From Riptortus pedestris (lineage: Eukaryota; Arthropoda; Insecta; Hemiptera; Alydidae): 64,000 nt of DNA. This document shows positions 24,126 through 35,309 of this stretch, in pieces. Where the stretch lies: NCBI GenBank assembly GCA_019009955.1, contig CM032231.1, positions 110,190,001-110,254,000 of the forward strand, read 5' to 3'. A program made the translations under genes and the position numbers. The notes under the pieces were generated by a model, which saw nothing but the letters and a program-made list of their open reading frames with translations, did no database searches and was not told the DNA's origin. Position 1 is the first letter of the stretch, and the number at the start of each line of letters is the position of its first letter.

Positions 24126-24640
24126 TATGCAGGTTATGCTGAACGCAGTTATATGGCTCCTCAAATTTTTTTTATTTTTAACAAACCTTAGTGCTTTCAG
24201 GAATTTACATTCCCATCATCAGAGAGTGGGACGTGCCTGTAGAGAATGTTTTTAAATTATTTATTAACGTCCATTTTTTGCAACAAAGGCTAATTGGGAC
24301 AGGTTATCTATAAGATACCACCCTATTCTAGCCAGGTTGGGACTAAGGATTTTATTTAATGAATTCCGTCACTGAATAAATTCCTTGCCCAGGCTGAAAT
24401 CGAACTCGCCATTCTAGGTTTACCACGTGAGATAAAGGTCAATGCTTTATCTCAAGTGGCTAACCTGAGCCCCCAGGCTCAGAGAGATACACCTAGGCTG
24501 AGATCTGACGATAGACGTCCTGTGCTCTGACTCTGTGATGATGGGAATGTAAATTTCTGAAAACGCTCAGCGTTTTTAGGAATAAATTGTGAGGAGCTAC
24601 AGAACTGTGTTCTGAACAACCTGATTCATCACCCTCACCA
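24126..24640. repeat. Foldback element (inverted repeat) split by a SINE
   Basis: The left arm (24126-24254), reversed, begins TGAGGAGCCATATAACTGCG. The right arm (about 24480-24640) contains TGAGGAGCTACAGAACTGTG. A second matched pair is TCAGGAATTTACATTCCCATC and GATGGGAATGTAAATTTCTGA. The SINE occupies the centre. The arm motif resembles structured tails of Penelope-like elements, but no coding sequence is present. Confidence 0.65.
24255..24474 (-). mobile_element. tRNA-derived SINE
   Basis: Complete minus-strand copy, from head GGGGGCTCAGGTTAGCCACT at 24474 to the ATAAAT tail at the left. The B-box region is GCGAGTTCGATTTC. Confidence 0.85.
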
Positions 24641-24662
24641 CTCTTCAATTTGTATATATCTT

Positions 24663-25729
24663 ACTAGCTCAGATACCCGGCTTCGCCCGGGAATTCATTT
24701 GAGGGTGAATGGTGATGGTATTTTTTAGCAGGCTTTACATTGCACAATATTTTGACATTTACCCGTCCCAGTGTTTAGGATTGATACCCATCTTTGCCGT
24801 GGATTTGCTAATAATAGAATTATTTGTTCGATAAGGCTTCACAGTCTTCGATATTTTTATATTTCCCGTCTCTTATACATGTAAATATGGTGAATTTTTA
24901 TTTCAGGCCTCCCTTATAACCCCCATCCCGTTCGAACCTAAAAATTTTAATATAACTTATAATCATGGAAGAATTAATGCTAATTGACATACCGAGTTTT
25001 GTTAAGTTCGGTTCAGCCGTTAGTGCCCGTTAAAGTTTTAACGTATAACTAATTTATACTTAGGTATACGACAAAAGTGTATATGACAAAAGTTACTCCA
25101 AATAACAAAGTAAACAACTTTTGTTATGTGCATATTTACCGAAAATCCAATAGAAAACGAAATATCGTTATTTTTAATTTCAGGCTTCTCTTATAACCCC
25201 CACTCCTGCCCGTCCATAGAAATGTTGGTATGGCTTATTATAATGAAGGCCTCATTGCTAATACACATACCGAGTTTTATTTAGTTCGGTTGAGTCTTTT
25301 TTGGCAAATAATATTGTTGACTCGCGCTATAATTTTTAGCGTATAACGCATTTAAACTTTGGTATACGACAAAAGTGCATATAGCAAAAGTTACTCTAAA
25401 TAACAAAGTAAACAACTTTTGTTATGTGCATATTTACCGAAAAACCAATAGAAAACGAAATATCGCTATTTTTAATTTCAGGCTCCCCTTATAACCCCCA
25501 CTCCTGTTCGTCTCAGAGAAAATTAATATAGCCTAAAGTCTAAGTTGGGTTAGTAGTAATATACATACCAAGTTTCATGAAATTCGGTTCTTCCGTTTAT
25601 GCGTGAAAAGGTAACAAACAAACAAACATACACGAAAGAAACAAAATGCAGTTATGGTGTCTATGACATGTGAAACGAAAAGTTATCGTGAAATTTCGCG
25701 AAAAAAATCAATGTACAGACAGAGGTTAC

Positions 25730-25735
<6 letters not shown>
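24663..25735 (+). mobile_element. CCCGGCTTCGCCCGGG-ended repeat, copy 1
   Basis: It starts ACTAGCTCAGATACCCGGCT with the self-complementary motif CCCGGCTTCGCCCGGG. It contains about three diverged units of roughly 290-300 bp (each with 'cttataacccccac/tcc') and ends with an AACA repeat and 'tgtacagacagaggttacaat' before a TA tract (25736-25800). No open frame was recognised. Similar ends are common in arthropod repeats, but I cannot assign a class with confidence. Confidence 0.8.
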
Positions 25736-25802
<67 letters not shown>

Positions 25803-25857
25803 TATAGGGAGAATAACGTACAAAAATATGATTATATACAAAATGGAATAAAGAAAA

Positions 25858-25993
25858 GTCCGTCGCGCAGGGACAGCGTAAACTAAGCAGATTTCCCACG
25901 TGAAGTTTTGCAATAGCGAAATTTTCTTCAAATGTCCATCGATCCTACCCAGGAGATGACGAAAATGAGGTCCGTTCAAAATTATATATATAT
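25858..25993. mobile_element. Chimeric HINE end: 5' tip joined to inverted 3' region
   Basis: 25858-25924 is a plus-strand 5' end (GTCCGTCGCGCAGGGACAGC...). It is fused directly to minus-strand 3'-proximal sequence ('tcttcaaatgtccatcgatcc...gtccgttcaaaatta') and a TA tract. Normal copies never have this order. Confidence 0.8.
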
Positions 25994-26008
25994 ATCTATA
26001 TATATATA

Positions 26009-27109
26009 TAAAATTCTAACCTCTGTCTGTACATTGATTTTTTTCGCGAAATTTCACGATAACTTTTCGTTTAACATGTCATAGACACCATATCTGCATT
26101 TTGTTTCTTTCGTGTATGTTTGTTTGTTTGTTTGTTTGTTTGTTTGTTTGTTTGTTTGTTACCTTTTCACGCATAAACGGCTGAACCGAATTTTATGAAA
26201 CTTGGTATGTTTATTACTACTAACCCAACTTAGACTTTAGGCTATATTAAAATTCTCTGAGACGAACAGGAGTGGGGGTTATAAGGGAGGCCTGAAATTA
26301 AAAATAGCGATATTTCGTTTTCTATTGGTTTTTCGGCAAATATGCACATAACAAAAGTTGTTTATTTTGGTATTTATAGTAACTTTTTTTATATACACTT
26401 TTGTTGTATACCTAAGTATAAATGAGTTATACGCTGAATACTATAGCGGATGTCAAAAATTTTATTTCGTACAAGGGACTCAACCGAACTAAATAAAATT
26501 CGATATGTGTATTAGCACTAACGCCTTCATTATAATAAGCCATACCAACATGTCTATGGACAGGCAGGAGTGGGGGTTATAAGGGAAGCCTGAAATTAAA
26601 AATAGCGATATTTCGTTTCCTATTGGTTTTTCCGCAAATATAAACATAACAAAAGTTGTTTATTTTATTATTTGGAGTAAATTTTGTTATATACACTTTT
26701 GTCGTATACCTAAGTATAAATGAGTTATACGTTAAAACTTTAGAGGGCACTAACGGCTGAACCGAACTTAACAAAACTCGGTATGTCAATTAGCATTAAT
26801 TCTTCCATGATTATAAGTTATATTAAAATTTTTGGGTTCGAACGGGAGGGTGGTTATAAGGGAGGCCTGAAATAAAATTCACTATATTTACATGTATAAG
26901 AGACGGGAAATATAAAAGTATCGAAGACTGTGAAGCCTTATCGAACAAATAATTCTATTATTAGCAAATCCACGGGAAAGACGGGTATCAATCCTAAACA
27001 CTGGGACGGGTAAATGTCAAAATATTGTGCAATGTAAAGCCTGCTAAAAAATACCATCACCATTCAGCCTCAAATGAATTCCCGGGCGAAGCCGGGTATC
27101 TGAGCTAGT
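26009..27109 (-). mobile_element. CCCGG-ended repeat, copy 2, inverted
   Basis: Reverse-complement counterpart of copy 1, from 'attctaacctctgtctgtacattg' and a longer GTTT tract (about 26117-26158) to CCCGGGCGAAGCCGGG at 27081. It contains three unit boundaries ('ggttataagggag/agcct' near 26276, 26575, 26852). It lies about 270 bp from copy 1, making a 1-kb-arm inverted repeat. Confidence 0.85.
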
Positions 27110-27125
27110 ATATCTATATATATAT

Positions 27126-28528
27126 AAAATTGTAACCTCTGTCTGTACATTGATTTTTTTCGCGAAATTTCACGATAACTTTTCGTTTCACATGTCATAG
27201 ACACCATATCTGCATTTTGTTTCTTTCGTGTATGTTTGTTTGTTTGTTTGTTTGTTTGTTTGTTACCTTTTCACGCATAAACGGCTGAACCGAATTTTAT
27301 GAAACTTGGTATGTATATTACTACTAATCCAACTTAGACTTTAGGCTATATTAATTTTCTCTGAGGCGAACAGGAGTGGGGGTTATAAGGGAAGCCTGAA
27401 ATTAAAAATAGCGATATTTCGTTTCATATTGGTTTTTCCGCAAATATAAACATGACAAAAGTTGTTTATTTTGTTATTTAGAGTAACTTCTGTTATATAC
27501 ACTTTTGTCGTATATCAACGTTGAAATGCGTTATACGCTAAAAATTATAGCGGGAGTCAACAATATTATTTGCCTTAAATGACTCAACCGAACTAAATAA
27601 AACTCGGTATGTGTATTAGCATTGAGGCCTTCATTATAATAAGCCATACCAACATTTCTATGGACGGGCAGGAGTGGGGGTTATAAGGGAAGCCTGAAAT
27701 TAAAAATAGCGATATTTCGTTTCATATTGGTTTTTCCGCAAATATAAACATGACAAAAGTTGTTTATTTTGTTATTTAGAGTAACTTCTGTTATATACAC
27801 TTTTGTCGTATATCAACGTTGAAATGCGTTATACGCTAAAAATTATAGCGGGAGTCAACAATATTATTTGCCTTAAATGACTCAACCGAACTAAATAAAA
27901 CTCGGTATGTGTATTAGCATTGAGGCCTTCATTATAATAAGCCATACCAACATTTCTATGGACGGGCAGGAGTGGGGGTTATAAGGGAAGCCTGAAATTA
28001 AAAATAGCGATATTTCGTTTCATATTGGTTTTTCCGCAAATATAAACATGACAAAAGTTGTTTATTTTGTTATTTGGAGTAACTTTTGTTATATACACTT
28101 TTGTCGTATACCTAAGTATAAATGAGTTATACGTTAAAACTTTTGGGGGAGCCAACAATTTTATTGGGCACTAACGGCTGAACCGAACTTAACAAAGCTC
28201 GGTATGCCAATTAGCATTAAATCTTCCATGATTATAAGTTATATTAAAATTTTTAGGTTGGAACGGGAGGGGGGTTATAAGGGAGGCCTGAAATAAAAAT
28301 TCACCATATTTACATGTACAAGAGACGGGAAATATAAAAATATCGAAGACAGTGAAGCCTTATCGAACAAATATTCTATTATTAGCAAATCCACGGCAAC
28401 GACGGGTATCAATCCTAAACACTGGGACGGGTAAATGTCAAAATATTGTGCAATGTAAAGCCTGCTAAAAAATACTGTCACCATTCAGCCTCAAATGAGT
28501 TCCCGGGCGAAGCCGGGTATCTGAGATA

Positions 28529-28530
<2 letters not shown>
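27126..28530 (-). mobile_element. CCCGG-ended repeat, copy 3, with an extra 298-bp unit
   Basis: Direct copy of copy 2 with four unit boundaries instead of three. Units 27411-27708 and 27709-28006 appear identical base for base, so one unit has been duplicated recently. It ends CCCGGGCGAAGCCGGG at about 28502 before a TA tract. Confidence 0.9.
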
Positions 28531-28596
<66 letters not shown>

Positions 28597-29252
28597 CTGT
28601 TAACGCTCTAGCGGTCGCAATTTTTGTTTGATCGTTACGAAACTCGATATTTAACCGTTTTATGTAAAAAGACAGATCAAGTTCGTTAATGGCTGAAATC
28701 GGACCAAAGGGTGGGGGGGTTTAGAGGGGGGGATTTTCGAAAATTCAAAATATCCGTTATTTTGCATCGGATCGAAAAATTGTACAAAACCAATCTTATT
28801 GCAAATTAAATTTACTATAAATATTGTTATATAAATTTATTCTCTATCTTGAATATTAACCGAGATATTTGCATTTTTATGAAGTCTGTGGTGGGGTATA
28901 GTTCGGATTATGTCGGCTATCTTCGTCATTTCTCGGCTCAGGCGGAATCTTCATATAACCTGGCGTTTTTAACCTTACCTTACCTTCCTTACTTTGTGAG
29001 ATTTATGCAAATACGTTTAGTTCGTCTGCCCCCCCCCCTTCTTTAGTTCTTGGACTACTAAAATTAGAGTTATTAAAATATAAATTATTCTTACAATTTA
29101 GAAGCCGTTTCAGTTGGGTATTTATTTTAATTAACTGAAAGATTTCTCATTATCTAATCACGGTGGTATTGTGTTACCAGTATGCAGATTTCTCTATTGT
29201 AAAACTTCACAGGGGAAATCTGCTTAGTTTACGCAGCCCCTGCGTGACGGAC
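28531..29252 (-). mobile_element. HINE-like element, long subfamily, 3' end lost
   Basis: It begins within the TA tract (28531-28591), so its 3' ~110 bp is missing where it meets the CCCGG repeat. It then runs through the family order to the 5' end GTCCGTCACGCAGGGGCTGC at 29252. Confidence 0.88.
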
Positions 29253-29289
29253 TTTTTTGTTTTTCTTTATTGTCATATTATCTACTTTT

Positions 29290-29392
29290 GTTATCTACTA
29301 GGTAGGATCGATGGACATTTGAAGAAAAATTTCGAAAATTCCGTCATGAGTACAACCTCAATAGCTGATTTTCCTTAAGGGAAGTCTGCTAA
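29290..29392 (+). mobile_element. HINE 3' end fragment
   Basis: 'gttatctactaggtaggatcg' through the hairpin TTTTCCTTAAGGGAAGTC and CTAA. Only the last ~100 bp of the family is present. Confidence 0.88.
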
Positions 29393-30133
29393 AAATGGAA
29401 GGATGAAAAAAGAACAGACCTTGTCTTGTAACTTTACAACTCGGGACAAAGATATCTCATTCCTGAATAGATTTAACCTTTTATTTAATATGATTTAATT
29501 ACATATTTAAGGACATACATTCTTGGGATATAATGAAATATGCACTCCCACGCTGGTTATGTATATTATTTTTTAATTAACTAAAATGTATAAATGTGAG
29601 CGGACAATAGAGCTTATTTAAAAAAAAAATATATTTTCATTATTTCGGCGACGCCCACATAATGAAATAATAAACATTTAAGTCATATACTCGACAGGGA
29701 ATTTCATTCAAGTAATAATTAAATTGTCAAAAAAGACAGTACTGTTGTGATGGATTGCTTTTAATCGAGAAAGCGATGGAGTCTGGACTTTGACAGAGTG
29801 GCTCTTATAAGCAGGCTACTTTTCTTACTACACATCCAATTCATAATTGTAAAGTGTATAAAATTAATAAAAGAAAAATAATATACTTCAGGAGGTACAA
29901 TATCTTGTGACGGTTATACGTGTAATCACGAATAAATATATTTTAATATGTTTAGGGAAGCTCAATTTTGAATATGAGAAAAGAAATTTGTGAAGTCGAA
30001 GTAGGCATATTGAAATCTTTAACGAGAAATTTATAAAACTCCTTTACGCACGGGCTAATATAATCAGATTACCTCACCTGGTGGCACGACACGCTATTAA
30101 TCTCCTCTCACTTTATATTCTATAGTTTGTTTT
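29393..30133. other. Unassigned AT-rich DNA
   Basis: No gene or recognised repeat. Confidence 0.35.
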
Positions 30134-30732
30134 AGCAGATTTCCCTTAAGAGTAATCAGCTATTGAGGTTGTAATCATGGCGCGATTTTCGATATATTTC
30201 TTCAAATGTCCATCGATCCTACCGATAGATGACGAAAATAAGGCCAGGTCAAAATTGTATGTGTGTGTATATGTATTGTCTGTTGCTACTCTAGTGGTCG
30301 CAGTTTTGGTTTAATAGTTACGAAACTCGATATATGTGTTTTATGAAAAAAGAATGATCGAGTTCGTTATCGGCTGAAATTGAAGTGGGGTGGGGGGGAG
30401 GTGTTAGAGGAGACGAATGTCGAAAATTCTCCGTAATTATCATTCGGACCAAAACATTGTATAGGATCAATCATACTGCAAATGTAATGTTCTATAAATG
30501 TTGCATTGTACATTTTTCATTATTTTTAACATTAAGCAAGATATTTCCTTTTTTTTAAGTTTTTGGCCTCAGTAAACCTCCACTCTTACTCATGCCATAT
30601 CAACAATAAGCTGTTATATTATGAAGCATTTTATTTGGAGCATAAATTACAAATATTGTTCTCATTGAACATTCACGTCATGAGACGCACGTGGGAATTC
30701 TGCTTAGTTAACGCAGCCACTGCGAGACGGAC
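30134..30732 (-). mobile_element. HINE-like element, full-length, no TA expansion
   Basis: The 3' hairpin TTTCCCTTAAGAGTAATC is at the left and the decayed 5' end GTCCGTCTCGCAGTGGCTGC is at 30732. The TA position holds 'gtatgtgtgtgtatatgtat' instead of a long TA run. Confidence 0.88.
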
Positions 30733-31077
30733 TTTTTTTCTCTAAATCGATGCAGTTTTATCAATTTGTTGCTATCGCATTTTTTTTTTTGAGACCTGGT
30801 AAATGCCTGAAGCCTCTTTGATTTCCCCCTCTTTCATTGTCCCTTTTATGAACAAAAAGCAATGGAGAAATCCAATAAAATTAGAAAATAATTCCAATTT
30901 TCAGAAAAAAAAGAAACAAAAACCTATTTATAAAAATATTTTTAAGATTTACAAAGAAATCAAAGTGTGCTAAAGTGTTGAAAAATAAACCTAGCACAAT
31001 AACAAATTATGCTTTATCGACATAATGATAATTTAATTGCCATAGTAATTAAAGTTAACGCAATAGGAATTTATTTA
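30733..31077. other. Unassigned AT-rich DNA
   Basis: No gene or recognised repeat. Confidence 0.35.
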
Positions 31078-31202
31078 GGGACGAACTCAATAAACCCTTA
31101 GTCTCACCCTGGCTAGAAAAGCGAAGTAATCTGTAGATAACCCGTCCCAATTAGCCATAGTTAAAAAGTAGACGTTCATAAATAATAATAATAATAATAA
31201 TA
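31078..31202 (+). mobile_element. SINE, 5'-truncated, (AAT)n tail
   Basis: Only the 3' half of the tRNA-SINE remains (CACCCTGGCTAGAAAAGC ... GATAACCCGTCCCAATTAGC) with an AAT repeat of about seven units. Confidence 0.85.
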
Positions 31203-31423
31203 GTCATAAAGTTAATCCTTACATGTAGAAGAATAAATTGCTTAATGACATTTATAACTTAAATACAAGGTAATTAAAATCGAGTTCATTCACAAATAAC
31301 GATGGCCTAAATACTACACTATTGGGCAATCTACCTGTGTCCAACAATTCTACCTGGTGCATGTATGGTGTTTAGAAGTAGGGTTAAGTACGTACTAACA
31401 CACACGCACACACACACACACAC

Positions 31424-31512
<89 letters not shown>

Positions 31513-32195
31513 ACTTACCTCAACGCCCTTTCGGATTTATTTTTATTTCATTTCCCAGTATTTCTGGTCTGAATCGAACGAAAAGAAGTGAGGCTTTATG
31601 ATATGTGAAATATCTCCGTTAATATTTATACTACCCCTATGAATGAAACGATTATTTAGCACATACTTCATGCAGTTGTATCACGTGTAGTTTTAGTTGC
31701 ATTTCATTTTATCAATAAAGTAGTGTCGTTTATAGTGAGATGACAGTGTTTTTGCTGACTTTTTTGGATTAAAATGACCAAGATATCTTCCATTCGATTT
31801 TATTTTCGACACAAAATTTGTATTTACTAAAATTATTAATTTCTATACATTTCACCGGGATTATATTTTTCACGGAGCATTTAGTCTTGAACGCTACTCC
31901 ATAAGTGGCTTATTGCTAAAAAAACGTTTAAAGTATTGAAGCAGGAAAATAACTTTTAGTAAATTATTAAAAGGTTTATTGATAAATTAATTACCCGCCC
32001 ATCCATTGAGGAAATGTATTAGGAGACTTTCACAATGAAAGCACTATTTTCCTCGTCTTTATCACAGTTAATTAATTACATTACCGCTTAGCTGACAGTT
32101 ATTTGAATAGAAGGATATTGTGAATAGAATAAAGTACTATTGGTAACATCTTTGATAAAAACTTTTTAAACTGATGAATGTGCGTGTGTGTGTGT

Positions 32196-32232
<37 letters not shown>

Positions 32233-32419
32233 TATAATAGAGTTTTTCTCGTAAGTGAATAAGGTTAATTTTCTATTGCTAAGTGATCATGGAAAAGGAT
32301 TTTAACCCCCGTTTTACAAGGACTACCACACGTTATACAGTGAGTTTTGCCTTAAAATTAAAAATATTCAACGTTATTATCTTTAACAAATGTACTTTTA
32401 TGGATAATTATTTGAGAGA
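31203..32419. repeat. AT-rich spacer with CA/TA and TG microsatellites
   Basis: A CA tract followed by TA tracts lies at about 31399-31508. A TG tract lies at about 32182-32229. No gene was seen. Confidence 0.6.
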
Positions 32420-32666
32420 ACTAGGTAATACCAAGAACTATGGATAGTGGTATTTTACGTGCTCATGGCTTACTTACTGAGGAGGTTGAGTATCGAACGC
32501 TCATTATCTTTTCTTGGTGGGTTTGATTCCCACCTGGGCAATAAGAATTTATTTAGTGACGGATTAATTAAATAAAACCCTTAGCCTCACCCTGGCAAGA
32601 AAAGGTGGTAACCAGCAGATAGCCCGTCCCAATTGCAACTGTTACACAAAGTGGACTATAATAAAT
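32420..32666 (+). mobile_element. SINE, diverged head
   Basis: The 3' two thirds match the family (GGTTTGATTCCCACCTGGGC B-box region, CACCCTGGCAAGAAAAGGTG, CCCGTCCCAATTGC). The first ~100 bp differ from the other copies, so it may belong to another subfamily or be recombinant. Confidence 0.7.
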
Positions 32667-34150
32667 AACTTTTTTTAAAATCTTTATCTACTTTGGAAAT
32701 TTGTTTCGGCAATCGTGTTTATCGCCTATAGGTGAAAACGTTTATTTTATATCTATTGTAAAATAAATACCTTTGAAATATTCTTCTGCCGGCAAATACA
32801 TTTGTTGGAACTATTCTCCTGCTTCATCTTGAAAGCAATATTACAGTGTTATTCAAATACTAATACCCTTATTTTTCAGTCGCCTTACTTCTTGGTATAA
32901 TAAAATTACTTTACCAAACAAGCGGAAAAGTAATCTAAGAAGGATGCAGAAATATTTTATGAAAAGTTAAACTAAAGTGTTCCTAAGCAGTACTAAAAAA
33001 TAATAAAGAGATAATTTTATTGCAAAAAATGCTCGACGAAGACTTCAATAACAATACCAAAATAAGAAAAGTTTTGAATTATATTAATCAAAACTAGGAG
33101 CTCACATAGTGAATTAAACAAAACCACTTATAGCGTGTCCCGTAAAATAAAGAAGACGGTTTTCTTTTTCCAAGTTTATGATTATTTCAGAAATTTTATT
33201 AATTGTTTTGAAAAATTATGGGCTTGATAAATCAGTTCAGTATTATGTCGTGCATCAGATGTGAAATGTTTTTTGAAGTACCGGCAAACTAGAGCTCGAG
33301 GAGCTTGTAAAATATGCCACCATGGTTCTAATAAATCAAATAAAACAAATGAAATTTGTTTTGAGATAATTTTATGACGTGTTCGAATGTTTTTTAGGCT
33401 TGTTGCACTGGACTCATAAGATATGAAGATTTCGGAAAAGATTAAATAGATGTAATTCTTCTAATATTTTGTTTAAGTTACCCCTTCTCACCCCCACCCC
33501 CAAATGTAGTGTACTCTCATTTTTTCCGAAACATTTAAATAATTGTAATTTTCTTCATAAAATTTCATGTTTAATATTCTTGTCTATGAATACTATTGAA
33601 CTTGAAAGCATTTACAGTTTTCATTAATTTCTTTTCTTTTTCTAGGTAAGTTGCTGTACATGAGATCTTTGTAAGTAACCACTTTTATTTTCTTACATCA
33701 GTAAAAATGAATACCGTTGGTACAAGTTACTGGAATAAAAAAAAATGAAACTTGCCATATGATCACATTTAAAATGGAGTCTCAGCTTTTTTAAAAACCG
33801 CCGTTGGCGATAATATGGAATAAAATGAAGCACACGTACTTTATAGTAGTGTTGTAGAGGTATTCAAAATTATCAAATTCCACAAATCCTTTTAGGTTTA
33901 ATCCTGAATTTTGCACGAGCTACTGCAAGGGAATGAATTATTGTACTGAAAAATTAAAGGAACGATTCTTAATGTCAATCGTGAATGATCGCGTATATTA
34001 AAAAATGAAAAACTCGTTCCATTAAGTGCTACACACAACTTTTTTTCACAGTTTTTAAAAATATCTATTATTCTTTTGAGTATTTGTTTCATTATTATTA
34101 TATTGTTGTCGATATCCAACATCAGCGTACTGTAGGAGAACAACACTATA
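32667..34150. other. Unassigned AT-rich DNA containing a ratchet-like splice site
   Basis: No repeat family or protein was recognised over about 1.5 kb. The minus-strand 154-codon frame (33898-34362) partly overlaps the LINE remnant in antisense and is treated as chance. The only notable signal is the splice-site look-alike at 33627-33651. Confidence 0.4.
33627..33651 (+). promoter_or_regulatory. Candidate recursive-splicing ratchet point
   Basis: A run of 13-15 pyrimidines ending in TTTTTCTAG is followed immediately by GTAAGT, so a strong 3' splice site and a strong 5' splice site share one junction at 33645/33646. This is the arrangement described for zero-length exons in long arthropod introns. 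A possible branch-point sequence (CATTAATTT) lies just upstream. It would imply the window is inside a long intron of a plus-strand gene. There is no independent support. Confidence 0.45.
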
Positions 34151-35110
34151 CGAACACACATAGTGAGACACATAAGAAACCGAATCCTAGATAAATGGCA
34201 ATAATAATAGGGGAATGTAGACAACCACCTCCTTAGAACAACTACGGAGTGGTTATCGAGATATCGGAGTGCTAAACGGGAGGAAGTTGTTCTTGCCAAA
34301 CTCAGGATCGGCCATGCACACCTGAAAAAAGCAGACACCCCTAAATGTAAATACTGCAACACATAGATAGATAGATAGATAGATATTTTATTGGCTTCTG
34401 TTTACAACATGTTGCAAAGAGTCTGGCCAATTAGTGTTAGTATGGTTGTTGATATACTATACTTCTTAAAGTATGTGTAAATAAAATAATAATAATTCCT
34501 AGAATTACAACTGAACAGCATATACATTGGCACGTAATACAATATTAATATTAATCTAAATGATTATAATACTGAATTCAATAGGTTATAATTTAATGTA
34601 AATGTAGATTAATTCATTCTTTTTTAATGTCTAAATAAAGATCAGTTTTCTAACATATCAGATTAACATGACTATTATCTAAGATAAGTATAACTCTTCT
34701 AATAATAAGTATAACTGCATATAATAAATAATTTTCCGATTATTATTGAATAAGCACCCCCATAAAAAAATAATACAATTCTTTCTTCTATATTGTTAAC
34801 TTTCACAAACTTTTGATAAGAAACAAAAAATATCATTAACTTTACATTCATTGTTGTAATCCAGAATGTTTATCAATGATAGGTATTCTCTTTGAGGCAC
34901 TATATATTTGTCAAGGAATTTTACTCTGTGTGATGTAAAAGCGGGGCAATAAAGCAGTAAATGATTCAAAAGGAGGAAGTTGTTCTTGCCAAACTCAGGA
35001 TCGGCCATGCACACCTGAAAAAACAGACACCCCTAAATGTAAATACTGCAACACATACTTAACTATAAAACACATATGCAGTAACTGATGCTGGTCAATG
35101 TATTTAACGC
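34150..35110 (+). pseudogene. LINE ORF2 C-terminus, interrupted by another LINE
   Basis: The plus-strand frame reads EWLSRYRSAKREEVVLAKLR, then IGHAHLKKADTPKCKYCNT. The 'LAxLRIGH' block and downstream Cys residues are the C-terminal signature of Jockey/I-type LINEs after the RT or RNase H region. After 34365 it is interrupted by a 608-bp insertion and restarts with a duplicated 84-bp stretch at 34974-35057. It then continues as YLTIKHICSN (the H..C part of the C-terminal Cys/His motif) to about 35110. Upstream, IRNRILDKWQ near 34160 suggests some preceding sequence. The right duplicate has lost one G, shifting the frame. Confidence 0.8.
34366..34973 (-). mobile_element. 5'-truncated LINE inserted with an ~85-bp TSD
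   Basis: Minus-strand LINE 3' end with a (GATA)n tail, reading TATC repeats on its own strand, at 34366-34385, preceded by AATAAA. The frame near 34970-34796 encodes NHLLLYCPAFTSHRVKFLDK, the terminal H..C motif of a LINE ORF2, with its stop at 34796. It is flanked by 34281-34365 and 34974-35057, which are identical except for one base. Confidence 0.85.
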
Positions 35111-35309
35111 ACCCTAACCCATCTAAAAAAAAAGAATATTTGCCACAAAATATAGAACAATAATAATAAAAAAAATCTTAATTATATTTAAAAAGGTTAA
35201 AATTTCCAAATGTATCCTATCTGGACCAAGTCAACTGTCAGCCATAATTCGAGGCTTACATAAATCTACTTGATGCTAATCACCTCCGATAATCATCATG
35301 ATCTAAAGA

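Noticed and set aside
33898..34362. 154-codon minus-strand frame
   Set aside because: Its right part is the antisense of the plus-strand LINE C-terminus; the rest has no recognisable domain.
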